DNA of 64,000 nt, from positions 18,636,001 to 18,700,000 of the forward strand of contig JAPTOF010000005.1 of the NCBI GenBank assembly GCA_028554755.1, given 5' to 3'. The position numbers were made by a program, and so were the translations under genes. This DNA is from Cordia subcordata (lineage: Eukaryota > Streptophyta > Magnoliopsida > Boraginales > Cordiaceae). Under the pieces are notes generated by a model, which saw nothing but the letters and a program-made list of their open reading frames with translations, was not told where the DNA came from and made no database searches. This document shows positions 25,119-37,864 of the stretch, in pieces; the first letter of the stretch is position 1; the number at the start of each line of letters is the position of its first letter.

Positions 25119-25604
25119 GTTATATGCAACAAATTCTTAACCGTTGCTTAAAATTAAAAGTAATAATTTGATCTAACATTTGTATTGTCCAAGTATATGT
25201 ATGCTACTCATAATATTTCCTTTTTCCAACTATTTAAAGTTAATAATAATGAATTTTGATTTGATTTTTAACTATAATTTTTACAGGAAATCAGTTTAGA
25301 AAATATCAGTTGCAATGATTCTTAACTATTATTGTTTTTGTAGAAAAAACGGTTGCAAGAGTGAATAAGCCACAAGACGTCAAACAAATGTGCGACTGTC
25401 ACCAACAAGCCCAAAATGTGGAAGTGATATGATGAATGACTTCGAAAGATATTAAATTCTAATAAGTAATGAGTAAAGAAATAGATACTTTTGTGACGTA
25501 ATAATTTAACCTGCTAATACGTTGAGCCCGTTGAAGCAAGTTCTAAGAAATGTGGTGCCTTTCCCTGGTTGCATTGATTGTGGGAGTTGGTTTTCAATCT
25601 CCAT
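23386..25604 (-). CDS. AVT1-type amino-acid transporter (Aa_trans family)
   Basis: Three exons (25604-25511, 24994-24384, 23907-23386) join in frame through GT-AG introns to give about 408 aa with roughly ten hydrophobic segments. Family blocks are clear: TCFNGLNVLAGLGILSVP in TM1, YPDIGQFAFG, LELYLVAVEFLILEGDN, YCGHAVFPTLYSSMKDK, GYLMFGN with QITLNLP, and a final hydrophobic ITGTY-like block (VTGTYSS). Plant AVT1 proteins are vacuolar or plasma-membrane amino-acid/proton transporters; the substrate cannot be read here. The start used is the ATG giving MEIENQ at 25604. The frame stays open upstream to about 25,660 next to a pyrimidine-rich tract and AG, so a further 5' exon is possible. Alternatively TATATAAT near 25,668 may be the TATA box of a short leader. 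Confidence 0.88.
25086..25118. repeat. TA microsatellite in transporter intron 1
   Basis: An interrupted TA run (ATATATACATATATATAT) lies in the first intron of the AVT1-like gene, about 90 bases from the exon 2 acceptor on its 5' side. Confidence 0.85.
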
Positions 25605-27383
25605 TCTCTCTCCTTCCAAACTTTCACTTCTAAAACTTTGGTTTTGAAATAGCACCTGGTCACATTATATAGAGAGAAAAAGACTCCTCGTATGTTAAAA
25701 GTGTTGATATTGATTTTTTCTGCTTCCTTTCTTCTTCTGATTCTCCTATAAAAGTAGTATCAATGCTGTATGACAATGATCACAACATGGGAGGCATTGA
25801 ATAATTAATTTTTCAATATTGATATTGGTAAACTATATGGAGTCTCGTCTGAAAATGACTGGTATTAAATGGAATAGTTTATTTTTCTAACAATTATTTT
25901 TCAAATAACATGTTTGGCACCATGTTACTCTTTCTCGGAGGCTTACAAAAGTTAAAGCAAGTTGCCTACCCAAGCCGACAGGTTTGTTTTATGAGAGACT
26001 TGTCAAAAACATGTCAGTAGTGTTTATTAAAAGATAACAAAACATTGAACATGATATATCAATCTATGATCAAAGGCGGAAAAAAATATATATATGATGT
26101 TAAGTATAATAATTGACAAATATAACAACTTTCTTTTTATAAGTTTGGTTTTTTCAAATAAAATTGCAACTTAATAAAGTATCATAACCTACGTACTGAA
26201 ACACCTTGGTTTCAATTTTCATATCACTCATTTGAAATATTAAAATTATTTATGAGTAGGGTTTGGAAAAAAATCACGCTCATACATGTTGGGACATGCA
26301 TGTTAACTGTGTAATATTCAAAAAAAAAAAAACAAGTTTCTTTTTATAAATTTAATTTTTTAAATGAAATAGTAATCTAATATGGACCAAGTAGAATGGT
26401 TAGTTTAATAAAAAGGTTACATTCGTTGAATGTAAAATATTACTATGATTATACCGGATGCCATTAGGGTTGCTGATGTATCTCTCATTTTCTGACCACA
26501 TTATTGAGCCATGTCAAACTTCACCTGGAAAGCTGGAACACACATAGGGGAAGCTTTTCCATTAGTGTGTACTAATATTAGTTCATAAAAAAATTTATAA
26601 TTTTTAAATAAAAATTTTTAGAAAAAAATTTATGTTTCTCAACTTATAAATTTTTATTTTTGACTTATAAATTTTTATTTTTAACCTTTAAATTTTTGTT
26701 TAAAAATTATAAATTTTTTTATAAACTGACGTCAACTTAAATTGATGGAAGAGTTATCTCATATATGAAGGTGGTGCGCTCACGCTATGTTGTCATTATA
26801 AAGGGGGAAAAAAAAGCTTAAAGCCACTACTCTTTCGCAGCTCCATATGACATGGCCATGTCAGGTCAGTTTGAAAAGAATTATTTATTTTGATCTCTAT
26901 GTGGTTCATAATGTCCCATCCCCTCAATACAAGGAGAAAGTATGATAAAAGATGAATTGACACGTGAATATTGTGGGTTCAAATAATAATTTGAACTATT
27001 TGATTTTGATGATATAAAAATTTAACTAGCAGAATTTAATTATCAAAATTTTGTTGGAGTCTATCATTAATTTTTCGAACGAGATTTTCCATCAAAGTGC
27101 AAATGATTTCTAAAGATTTCCTCCACTTCTAGGCCTTTTAGTAATTAGTCTTGATAAAGTTCCGAGACAGCCCACTTTTTGAAACAAGGCGCTCGATAAC
27201 GGTAACATAAAAGCTCCTAATTTATTGAAATTTCATAAACCTAAACTGAACTAAATGATAAATATTTTAAATGAGGCAAAATCCACTGAAATATTTTAGT
27301 CCCGCGATAATAAAGAAAAATCGTAAAACTACCCCTACATTTATACTACATAGACCTCCCTAGAAGCCAAGCACAAAATGATA
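25605..27383. other. Intergenic region with an AT-rich inverted repeat
   Basis: No gene is supported. The 5' flank of the transporter gene lies at the left. An inverted repeat at about 26,580-26,740 pairs TTCATAAAAAAATTTATAA with TTATAAATTTTTTTATAAA and may be a small MITE remnant. Confidence 0.5.
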
Positions 27384-27799
27384 GCCCGTTTGGCTTTACT
27401 TATTTTAAAGTGCTTATAAGCAGTGCTTATAAGTAAAAAGTTACTTTTAAATTAGTGATAAATAAGTAAAGATGTGTTTGGATAATATGTATTATAAGCT
27501 ATTGACATATTTGATAAATAAGTGCTTATAAATAGCAAGAGTAGTTAAAATAATTAAAAAAAGACATGTTGTTGTAATTTGCTTTTTATTTTTAAGGGCA
27601 AACAAGCCTTTTTGTTTACTTTGACCAATTGCTTATAAACAACCAAAAAAAAAAAAGTTGCTCTCCACTGTTTTTTTTTTTTTTTGGGCTAGCTTATAAG
27701 CGGCCTTGAATTTCTTAGAAGCAGATTTGCCAAACATGTCAATTTTCATTTTTGACTTATAAGCTAGTCAAACCAGCTTATAAGCAAGCCAAACACCCT
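27384..27799. mobile_element. hAT-like MITE with CTTATAAG-rich ends
   Basis: The left end (GCCCGTTTGGCTTTACTT) and right end (AAGCAAGCCAAACACCC) form terminal inverted repeats, with repeated GCTTATAAGC blocks inside both ends. At about 416 bp with no ORF it is a typical MITE. The target duplication is not clear. Confidence 0.6.
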
Positions 27800-28240
27800 T
27801 CGCTACCTGCTTTTTTTGATTTTTTTTTTTCATCTTTTTCCCTTCCTTTTCTTTCTTTGTTACCTTTGCCTAAAGGCTTACCCTACTCGCTAAACTAATA
27901 ATGGATGTCCAGGTCACCAAATCTTCACTTTGATGTTAAATGTATATATCGAAATCTGCCACGTTATTGACGGCTACAAAGCATCATTTTAGTTCTTACT
28001 CGTGTTTGGCAATTTCGGTTTAAGAAGCAAAGTCGCCATTAAGCAATCTGATTATATGACAATTGAAATTTAAAAGTCACAAACTTTCTGAACTGACGTT
28101 AACTATCAAACTCAAAAAATTTGTTTTTTGGCTAAATATTCACTACTTCTTAGATAAGTAATTCATATTACATTAACGAAAGTATGAACAGAATACCATT
28201 CATAAAATTCAAATCTCATGCTACAAGTTGAGAGTCTTAT

Positions 28241-28997
28241 AGCTTGTTTGGAATAGCCTTATCAGAAATTTGAAATTTAATAAGTATCTTATCTGATAAG
28301 TGTCTTATAAGAAATAAGTGTTTGATACAATAAAACTATTTGGTTTGTTAACTGAAATCTGATAAGTATTTTATTGATAAGTGTCTTATAAGAAATAAGT
28401 GTTTGATACAATAAGACTGTTTGATTTGTTAACTGAAATGCTGTTATAAGTTACTTTGATAATAATGTTATCAATTTTGACTCATGGTATGTTAATTTTA
28501 TAATTAAATAATAAATTATAATATATAAATATTAATTAATTTATATTTTTGTTTTAAAATTTTTGGATTTTTGAAATTTTAATTTTAAATATTTTTATTT
28601 TTATTTTTATTTTTTTTAGTTTTTAGATTTTAAATTTTAAAATTTTTTATTTTTATTTTAATTTATAATCTTTATTTTTTAATTTTAATTTTTAATATTT
28701 TATATTTTATTTTGAAATTTTAAATTTTTATTTTAAATTTACATTTCTTAATTTTCTTAATTTTTAATTTTTAATTTTTATATTTTAAAATTTTTATTTT
28801 TAATTATTTTCTATCTGATAAGATATAAGATAAGATATAAATACCTTAAACCCAACTTATTTTTTATAACTATAAATAAGACATCTTATGAAAAGTATCT
28901 TATAAGTGTCTTATAATAAGCTGATAACAAACAATCTTTTTCACATAAATTGTCAAATAAGATAAGTGTCTTATAATAAGTTTCAAACAAACACAGC
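28241..28997. mobile_element. MITE with TATAAG motifs and an internal tandem duplication
   Basis: The ends (AGCTTGTTTGGAATAGCCTT and AAACAAACACAGC) and many GATAAGTGTCTTATAA blocks occur in opposite orientation. An 81-bp unit near 28,275-28,437 is duplicated in tandem. The centre (28,490-28,800) is almost pure A and T. Related elements lie at 45,058-45,338 and 53,502-53,862. Confidence 0.6.
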
Positions 28998-31693
28998 ATT
29001 GGTTAAATCGGCACATATATTATAATTTGAATGGGCCATATATGGCTACATTATATTACAAGATCGTTAGTCATGAATACTGTAAGGCATCTCTTTGCAA
29101 ATCCTGATATACCATTGAACCTCTTAACGTTACATTGACCTTGTCTTAGGGGGCATGATAAACCCGAGTAAACTGTTACAACAAAATAATAATGGGAAAT
29201 ATCTTTATCATTAACTTTCTGGATTAGTTGGTAGCATCAAACTAACAACGCAAATTATATGGATTAGGTGTTTATGCTTGTGATAAGTGTCTTAAGAAAA
29301 TAAAGAATATATAGTGAAGTTGAAGGATGTTACTATATTTTCGAAAGTGAGAAAATTCAACATGTGCGATTAATTTTCAATATCCAAAAAATGTAAAACT
29401 TTGATTAATTCTCAATTCTAAAGTTATGAAATTACCAAGCCCGAACAGAAATGTGTCTTCAATTTCCAGTGAGTAGTTAGGGTATGACATATTTAACTTG
29501 AAATTAATTTCTATTAAGTCTTTTGCGATAAAAGAAAAACATTTCTAATAAGTGTGCTTCCTAAGAGTGGAACTTATATTCTTTTCCTCACTAAGGATGT
29601 TGCCGCTACCATCTCATTGATAATTAACTCTTTATGTTGCATGATTTATTCTTGTATTGGAAAGAGAAAAAATATATTATTAGGTTTTTCTTTTTACATT
29701 TTATTCCAAACAAGACATTTACTTAAAAAGTTCATTAACTATCAACACATCCTATCAGATATTCAAATTAGTAGGTATTTCTCTTGAAAAATTTTATGCG
29801 ATTAATTCTATTAGTAATACGTATGATAATTAACGTCTTTTGTCCCCAAGAATCAATCTTGTGATTGGAAAGAAAAACAACCCAAAAGAACAAAAAGAAA
29901 AGAAAAGCAGTTGTGGATATCGTGACGTAAGATGCACTAGCAAAGCAGAATCTCAGAACTTTAGTAGCGCCCCATATTATTATTATTATGAATAATTTAT
30001 GAATTATAATTCTAAAGAGCCAAAAGTAAAAAAGAAGGAACACATTCTTCGTCCTTTTCCATTTTCGTTTTGTGTTTTGGGTTTGTCAGAAAGAGCAAGT
30101 ATATACTTAGCTTGAATGCATATATAATTTTCACAGTCGCGGCTAGTAAAATTAGTAGCCAGGCCATTTGCCTAAATATATATAACGTGCCAAGATCTTT
30201 GGTGTGTAATTATTTGAGGTATATGATTTCACACTTTCTTTAAATTTAAGATGATAGCACCTAACATTCTTACTTGTTATTTAACCACTTTAATGCCGTT
30301 TGACTAACGCACATTAGAGTTACCACCTTATCTAAAAATTTAAGCTTACAGAAATAACACGCCCTCTCATGTGTAACGTGATTTATTTATAGCTTATACA
30401 TAAACAATTTAATATTTTTAAATGGCTGGCAAACACGTTTGAACTTGAAACCGTTTAATTTTTATACTCTGATACTATATTGAAGTTGTCACTTTATTTA
30501 AAAGTTCAAATTTATAGAGAAAATAAATAACATAGAACTAAACCGAAATGGCCATTTAGTTAATTGTCAATTCTTTACCTATACACCAAGCGGGCAATAT
30601 TTAAATTAATTTTTCTTATTTACTTCTTTTTTCATTTCCCCTTCTCCTTTCTTTATCTTTTCTACCTTTTCTTTGCCTCTCTTTTCTTTTCTCTTTTTTC
30701 AAATGAAGGCGAGCCAGCGAACGAGATAAGCCTAGAAAAGCTAGTTGTTGTCTTACAATTTTGAAACTATTTCGCTCTTTTTATCCGATTCTAAGAAGAG
30801 AGACCAAAAATCTCCGATACATTCGATAAAGAACATATATAAGCCAACACCCTCCTTACACTTGGTAATTAATAGCTACCACCACTAACTTGGTAATTAA
30901 TAGCTATCACCACTCTATCTCCCCACCGTCAGACCTCAAAGCCATCTTGTTAATCATAGCTTTGGCACAACATCGTCATCTTTGTTGCTGGGAAAATTGA
31001 CAACGCACAGACGCAAAGACCCATTAATGTACAGCAGAAAACACATGCAAGAACATATCACCTTTTTAACATGATTCCATGCTCTATTTACGTCTATAAT
31101 CACCTTTATATTTGAAAATAAAATTTAATATCTCAACAAATAAAATAAAAAAAACTCTAATAAAAACCGTTGACCAATGGACTGTGAACGAATGAAGTCT
31201 AAATTCTCTCTAAGTGATTTTTTCTAGCAAAAGTATGCAAAACTCTCTCCAACGTTGTTAGACTCTCTCCTACATCCCCTTCCGTGATGTGGCCCCTAAG
31301 GCAAAGTCGGTAAAAATTAGAAGACTCTCCCAACCCTTTAAGTTTACATATCTTATTTCTACTTTGTTTTGGACTTAATTCTACTTATATTCGAAATTGT
31401 TTTAGCTTAAATTTTGAGCTACAAACCAACATCAGTTATCATCTCGTCGATATATACCAAATTCCTTGTCATCATACACTACCACCATCCTTCCTTCTTT
31501 GTCACCACAAATTGTCTTCCTGGTTCTTCAAGCCCAACACATAGAGAACACGAATATCATAACAAACCAATAATCATAATCAAAATTAGTGGACTTCCAC
31601 ATATTCGCCCATTATTGTTATTTGTCAAAGGACGATTGCATTATTAACTCTACGGGTTAATAGACACAATCACACAACAAAAAAAATCCATAA
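28998..31693. other. Intergenic region, no gene seen
   Basis: AT-rich sequence. A 28-bp unit (CTTGGTAATTAATAGCTA...) is repeated twice at about 30,861-30,917. ORFs are under 92 codons and of low complexity. Confidence 0.6.
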
Positions 31694-31699
31694 CCAATC

Positions 31700-32167
31700 T
31701 GTTGAGTTATGGCTCAAAATTCAAGTCTATACAAATTAAAAAACTTGCAAAAGGCAATTAATTGTGTTATCAAAATATAAATTGCCTAAATAGTAAAGGA
31801 GAAATTTTGGTGAGTAAGGATTTCTCTCCTATAAATAGAGGGTCTTGTAGCTTGTACTTAGTGTGCCTTAAAGCCACACCCCATTGGGTGTGGGTGAGAG
31901 GGAGATCCTGAGACTATAGAGAATATCTTATATTCGTTCTAATCCTATTAATGATAGAACCATTGTAAGAAATTTGTGGGGAAAGGCTTAGACTTTTCTA
32001 TCCGTGCAAAAAGTCCCTTGAGTTGTAATCCCATTATTGTTGAATAGTGAAATTTATCTCAGAGAGGATCGTGGACATAGGCAAAGGGCTGAACCACGTT
32101 AAAAATATTATGTGTTCTTTGTGTGTGTTTTTGTATTAGTGTGTGTTCGTGTGTTTTCATCCAACCA
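31700..32167 (+). mobile_element. Probable solo LTR of a Copia element
   Basis: The segment begins TGTTGAGTTATGG and carries a TATA box (TATAAATA, 31830-31837). It holds the Copia LTR block GTGGACATAGGCAAAGGGC followed by GAACCACGTTAAA, and ends near CATCCAACCA. CCAAT flanks it at 31694-31698 and 32168-32172, with one stray base at the left border. No primer-binding site, polypurine tract or coding region adjoins it. Confidence 0.68.
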
Positions 32168-32172
32168 CCAAT

Positions 32173-33334
32173 TTTATAATAGAGACCACCGTTAGATTAG
32201 TCGTGATAAGTGGAGTTGAATCGTGATGATGGTGTTGTTTGAAGACGACCAAAACACTGCTGGAAAAGATGGAAAGCTTGTGCTTGGGCCTGAGTCAAAT
32301 TTTAATTCGAGCATCGAAATTGAAATTTAAGCATACCGTTGAACTCGTTGGAGTTAGAGGAGTTCAATCGATATTTTTTGCAGTGTTTCGTGACTGGAAA
32401 CGATGCCATAAAAAGCTCGAAAGTAGTGAGGGGCTTTAATGGTAGATAATGATAGGAGAAACCAAATCAAGCATGCTTGGTACCGTTAGAATTGCAATGA
32501 CAAGAGGAGCGAAATGGTGGCAGCAGCAAGACGAATGGTGGCCAGAGAAGTTGCCGACGATGTGAAGAAGATGGTCGTGGCTTTCATGGTGATTGGCATT
32601 TGAGAGCTCCATAACAAGCGTGCTTGTTGTTAGAACCGTGACAAGGAGGGAAATCTAATGGTTACATCAGCACAGCGTTTGCTGACTCGATTTTCCCAAC
32701 ACAATCAATAGCAAAGAAAGAGAGAGCTCTGACATGGGGTGTTTATGGGTCGCCTCAATCAACATTTTTATCTTTTTCCAAAATAATTTTTGAAAAAGGA
32801 ATTTTGTTCTGTTTCCCATCTCAATTCACCAATAGAGAACATTATTTGAAGAAATGGAGAATGAAGAAAAACAACAGGGGATTGGAGAATCTACAAAGTT
32901 TTTTTTTTTTTTAATAAAAAGTTCAAAACTAATTTTCCTTTAACGTTAAATCTTTAACCTAATATTTTGATCCCCAATTACACCATTAGAATCAAACTCT
33001 TTTTTTTTTAGTTCATCCCACATCAAGATTACACATTGAATGAACTAACCAACAATATTTCTAAATAGTATTGCAAGACAGATTACGACATTAAACATTA
33101 TTGCCAACTCTTTACATTTCTAATTTTCTACTAATAACTTGGACATAGTAACACATGCCCTGGTCATGCTAGACCCTTGGACAAATAAGAATCATCATTA
33201 TCAAGAGTAAAGACATCAACAAAATAAAGTATATAATCAGTCTATGTCTATCACATAATTCAACCCACAAAACACAAATAAAATATTATATATTATAGTG
33301 TATTGTATATACACACATACATACATATTACACA

Positions 33335-33370
<36 letters not shown>

Positions 33371-34655
33371 GATAATAAAAAACTTCGGGTTTCAAGTATT
33401 TCCCAAAAGAAAAAATCTCTACCGTTCCCCGAAAATTTTCCCCATCCCCGATATTTTTTCCCTAATTTTCCTATTCTCCAAAATTCTTTTATCCTTCCTC
33501 AAATTAACGGGTTGATAATCAGGTTTCCCGACAGGTACACACCCGTACTATCATGTTATGGGATCGAACAAAAGGAGGCCTCAGTGTCGTTCCCACTCCT
33601 GTTGACCATATATCTTTGATGAAGACCTACGTATGAGCAAAGAGTTTTCTGTAGCTATAGGTACCAACTTCCATAATGTCTTGTTATCATGAGTCATGAA
33701 TACTTGAGGATGACACTATTCATGTACTCGTGTGGGGTTCGTTGTGTTTGTTGGGGGTCATTGATGGCGATCACCAACGGATACCTTTTGTATTTTCATG
33801 ACTTCGATTGGCCGAGTCGAACCCTGATGTGAAACAAACACAAAAAAGGGTCGGGTGAATCTTGGATATCAATGTAGTATCGATCAAAGGTTGATACTCA
33901 AGTTAAGGGCATCTACAAGGTCCGATGGTGAAACATTTATAGGTGTCTAGCCTAAAAAAATGATACAAATAAGGATTTTGAATGATGTATATGAATATAT
34001 ATATTATGAAATACACACCATAGACTAAGAATAAAAGAAAAGAACATTAATTTACTAAATGAAAATTGAAATAAACAATTAGTACTAAGCATTTCTAATA
34101 AGTCTAAAATGAAGAAATTGTTTCCCCCCTTCACTTTTCTTGATAGAAAACAAGGACAAATATTTTATAGACTCATTTTCAGAAAAACATTGAGTGAATT
34201 AATAAAAATGGATCATGAATCATGGTTGTGCATAATTGTACTGTTAAAGATCATAACAACATTGACATCGTTAGCTCATTTTTACTTAAATAAATTTTTT
34301 CAGTCAATCAACTTACAAAATTTTTGAAGTTTAAAAATATAAATAAAAACCTTTTTTGGAGGCTTAGGATCCTACCTCCACCAGCTCTATAAGGAATTGA
34401 GCACAAACCCTGTGGTGAGAAATATAACACAAATTCCTAAGCAAATCATGGTTACCTAAAGCAATTGTTATTTGGGTTGCGCAGTCTCTAACAAATAAAA
34501 TCATTTTTTTTAATTAGTTTAATATCAAAAGACTTCAAGGGCACGCAATCTCTAAAAAATAAAGCCATTTTTTTAAATTAGTTTGATATCAAAAGACTTC
34601 AAGGGCAAATCAAATTAGTTTAACCAACATTAGGTTAAATATTTTTTTTCTTAAA
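32173..34655. other. Intergenic region, possible old repeat remnants
   Basis: No gene is supported. The 32.2-32.7 kb part is less AT-rich, with scattered short ORFs up to 66 codons that match no family I recognise. A TA run lies at about 33,340-33,366. The 33.5-33.95 kb part has mixed composition and could be a degraded LTR. A 64-bp unit is tandemly duplicated at 34,479-34,606. Confidence 0.5.
34479..34606. repeat. 64-bp tandem duplication
   Basis: The unit starting GCAGTCTCTAACAAATAAA and ending AAAGACTTCAAGGGC is present twice with several differences. Confidence 0.85.
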
Positions 34656-34660
34656 AATTG

Positions 34661-35014
34661 TGTAGGAAATGGTCTATATTCTGAATGGGCGGCTTAGGAA
34701 TATGGGTCTTAGGATTTTAGGTCTGGCCATATTAGGAGTAGTCCAATTCACACAAGGATTTATTTTTCTTTGCAATCTATAAATATAGCTTAATTGTATT
34801 AGGTTACTTGTACAAGAGAGAATATGATAGCGCGAGACTTTAAAAGAAAAGGGCTCGGTCTATCTCTGTGATGTATATGTTCTTGTCATTGTGATGTATA
34901 AATTTATGTCACAGTACAACATAACTCTCTTCTCTGTTTGTAGATATAAGTATAAGACTGGACTACGTTAAATATTTTATGTCAGTGTTCGTTCTAACAC
35001 CTCAATTCCCAACA
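34661..35014 (+). mobile_element. Solo LTR of a Copia-type element
   Basis: This 354-bp segment starts TGTAGGAAATGG and ends ATTCCCAACA, giving TG...CA termini. It is flanked by a perfect 5-bp duplication AATTG (34656-34660 and 35015-35019). It has a TATA box at 34778-34785 and the LTR-type block GGACTACGTTAAATATTTT near the 3' end. No internal retrotransposon sequence adjoins it, so it fits unequal recombination between two LTRs. Confidence 0.88.
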
Positions 35015-35019
35015 AATTG

Positions 35020-36127
35020 CTTGCAAGTCATGCTACTCAGTTCGATTTATTCTAAGCACGTATCCTTTATGCATCAAGTAACAGTGTTGGGTTATTTGAT
35101 GTGTGAAAGAAACAAGGTTCGACAAAACCTTTCCAGTAGTAGGCCTCGTCTTGTTAGCTATTCCATTATGAAACTAGCTATTTCATTGTTTGGTCATATA
35201 TAGTAGCATTTATTGGGCCACTTTTTTGTGGCAATTGCAGTCAAGCCTTTTTGACATAGAGTTAGTATTAATGGCAATGGTTTTGATTTGTGGATCTGTC
35301 AAGCAGATTGCAAGACAATTTGATTCGAAGAAAATATATTGCTACAAAAAGGTTGTGGTTTATAATGCTTTTTCTATTTGAGCTTTCTAGTTGTTTTAGC
35401 CATGGAATTGACCAATAAAATTATTTAAATTTTAGCCAATAAAATGTTATTGAAGCCATTTTTAGCAAGAATACAGGTGGAAGAAGATAAGATAATGCAT
35501 TATGGCTTGGTGAAGAATGATCATGCAAATGAATGAAAATTGAATGTTGTTTTATTATTATTTTTTTTCAATTAGGTAAGTAATTGTTTTCATTCCACTT
35601 CAAAAAAAACATATTACAAGCACAGCAAATTGTTCTTTACATTAAAAGTTCCAAACGTATGCAAAAAATATTATTTTCAAAACTACTCTTGTATTTATGT
35701 TGCGAAACAAAAACAATTTCAACTTCCTCTAAAATTCTCTCAAGATTCTGCTACTCTATGGAAAGTTGTCCTTCATGCATCTTGCAATTTCTTTCCATCC
35801 ATGAGTTACAAAAATGATGTGTTATCGGTCTCACTCCTGTAAGAGCAAAATACTAATTCGAATTCTTGAAAGTGTACTTATTGGGAGGACTTTAAATACT
35901 AATTCGAATTCTTGAAAGTGTATTTGTTGGGAGGACTTGCCTTTATTACTCCCAACCCAATAAAGATTAGTCTCAAATCTAACATAGTTTGCGAATACCC
36001 TAACTCAAAATAAAAACAAATTTAGCAAGTTCATTCTTCAAGCTTTTGCCATTGCCTATCCTAAACCAACTTATCAACCAACTTTTCCCATTCAAGTTCC
36101 AAGTTACCACAATGGACGTCTAATACA
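35020..36127. other. Intergenic region with a short tandem duplication
   Basis: No gene seen. A 46-bp unit (ACTAATTCGAATTCTTGAAAG...) is duplicated at about 35,849-35,938. ORFs up to 77 codons show no motif. Confidence 0.6.
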
Positions 36128-36296
36128 ATTTGATTAGGGGAGAAAGATATTTTAATCCTTCAATTTTAAACAAAATTCCAAAAAAGGTCCCTTAACTATA
36201 AAGAAATACCTTTTTTAGTCCCTCAAATTAGTAAATAATTATCAAAACTACTAGTCAACCATTTTATTTGTCGAAAAACCCCAAAAAACCCTTGAG

Positions 36297-36348
36297 CTAT
36301 ATATATATATATGTGTGTGTGTGTGTGCGCGTGCGCGCGCGTGTGTAC
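36297..36348. repeat. Alternating purine-pyrimidine tract (TA)n(TG)n(CG)n
   Basis: About 50 bases alternate purine and pyrimidine, passing from TA to TG to CG-rich and back to TG. Such tracts can adopt Z-DNA. It sits within the left terminal repeat of the Mutator-like element; the right arm has only a short TA run at the matching place. Confidence 0.9.
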
Positions 36349-36362
36349 CGTCCAATGTTTGG

Positions 36363-36830
36363 TAGCACCGCAAAATAAGGCAATTGAAAAATAATTTTCA
36401 GTCAACGAAATACCTTAGTTATAAATTAAGGAAAATGTTATCTAGTAGTCAAGAAGATGAAAGCATCATTTGCACAGTAACTTCCTTTCTTTTTCTTCCA
36501 CTAGGCCACCCTTTTCCTTACCTTTCTTCCCACACCCAAGCCCCAAATCTCGCCCCATCCCTATAAATAAATTAATTATTTATTATTAATTTTTGCTTTT
36601 TTATTTTTTTAAAGGTGTAGAGGTGGGGTGGGGTGGCGTGGAGCAGGGTTGGGGGTGGAGATACGAGGAAGGTAGGCCTAGTGGAAGAAAAAGAGAGGGA
36701 ATTACTGTGTAAAAAATGTTTTTTTCTTCTTGACCACTGAAAAAATATTTTCCTTCATTTATAATTGAAATTTTTTGTTGACCAAAAAATATTTTACAGT
36801 CGACTTATTAATAGATGCCAAATCCACCAA
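36363..36830. repeat. Subterminal inverted repeat of about 200-bp arms
   Basis: The left arm (AATTTTCAGTCAACGAAAT...CACTAGGCCACCC) and right arm (GGTAGGCCTAGTGGAAG...TTGACCAAAAAATATTTTAC) pair in opposite orientation around a short spacer near 36,560-36,600. The CT-rich left arm faces a GA-rich right arm. It lies just inside the left end of the 3.9 kb Mutator-like element. Confidence 0.75.
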
Positions 36831-37864
36831 AAATAAAATTCCTACTCTACCTTACTATTTGCGATTGTGGTGAGAAAGGCCGAACCGATAGGGATTGGTT
36901 TATAAAATATACTTTTTATAATTTTTATAACAAGACAGAAAAGCAAGTGAAATACAAGAAAAAAGGGGTTGTCAATTATAAATAAAAAATAAATAAAAAA
37001 TAAAGAACTAATAACAAACTAAAATAAAGCAAGATAATAAAGAAAAAGACTTAAATCATAAACTACCTAATCTAGGGTGTATTCTTTGTTTAGACCTACA
37101 AATTTGATCCTAGATGCAAATATAACTTTCGCTTATTTTGATAAACCAGTTATGGTCGTTGGCATAGCCTAACACCTAATCCTTACTTTCAGTGTTGATA
37201 ATGGTTTAAACTACTATCGTCTTACTTATTAGACGGTCTAACCCCCGAAAATGCCCGCAAGGTCTGTCTAAAGGAAGCACTATAGCTCTAGAAGAACCTG
37301 ATTTTAAAAGTTGATTCTCTCGCGACAATCGTTCAGTTAGATTATATGTTTATACATGAGACTTGGTTATCACTTTCATTGGATTAATTAAATTAATGTA
37401 TTTGGCTACTTATCATCAAGCAATTGAATAATCGCGCACGAAATTAAACAATCAGAAGACAATATTAATTCTTAAATCAGTAAACACACAAATACCAAAA
37501 TAAAAGCGAAAGGAGGAAACTAGTTAGATCTCAGAGATTTGTAGAACCATAAATTTCTAATTAATCCCTACTAGGATAAAAGCTCGGCAATTAGGTGCTT
37601 AGAAGAAAGAAAAATATTTGCTGAAAAAATAATGAATAAAAGCTTGAATTATTTCCTACATAGTTTCCCGGAAGATTTATAGAAAAATATTTAACCTAGG
37701 AGTTCCTTTAGATAAGGAAATTCTTTTAATGCTAATCTAAAATAAAAGGTAAATAACCAAAAATTCAATCATTGTCCAAATAAATTTGTCAAAGTAGTTT
37801 CCTTTCTTTCTAAGAGAGTGTTTGGTTTGGCTTTTTTTCTAGTCAAACCTACTTAAAGCTTAAT

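Noticed and set aside
24631..25140. 169-codon plus-strand ORF
   Set aside because: Antisense shadow of exon 2 of the amino-acid transporter, running into a TA microsatellite.
32239..32439. 66-codon ORF in the less AT-rich 32 kb region
   Set aside because: Too short, no motif, and next to a solo LTR; probably a repeat remnant.
36900..37800. Coding remnants of a retrotransposon between the Mutator-like left end and the palindrome
   Set aside because: No frame with gag, polymerase or transposase motifs was found on either strand.
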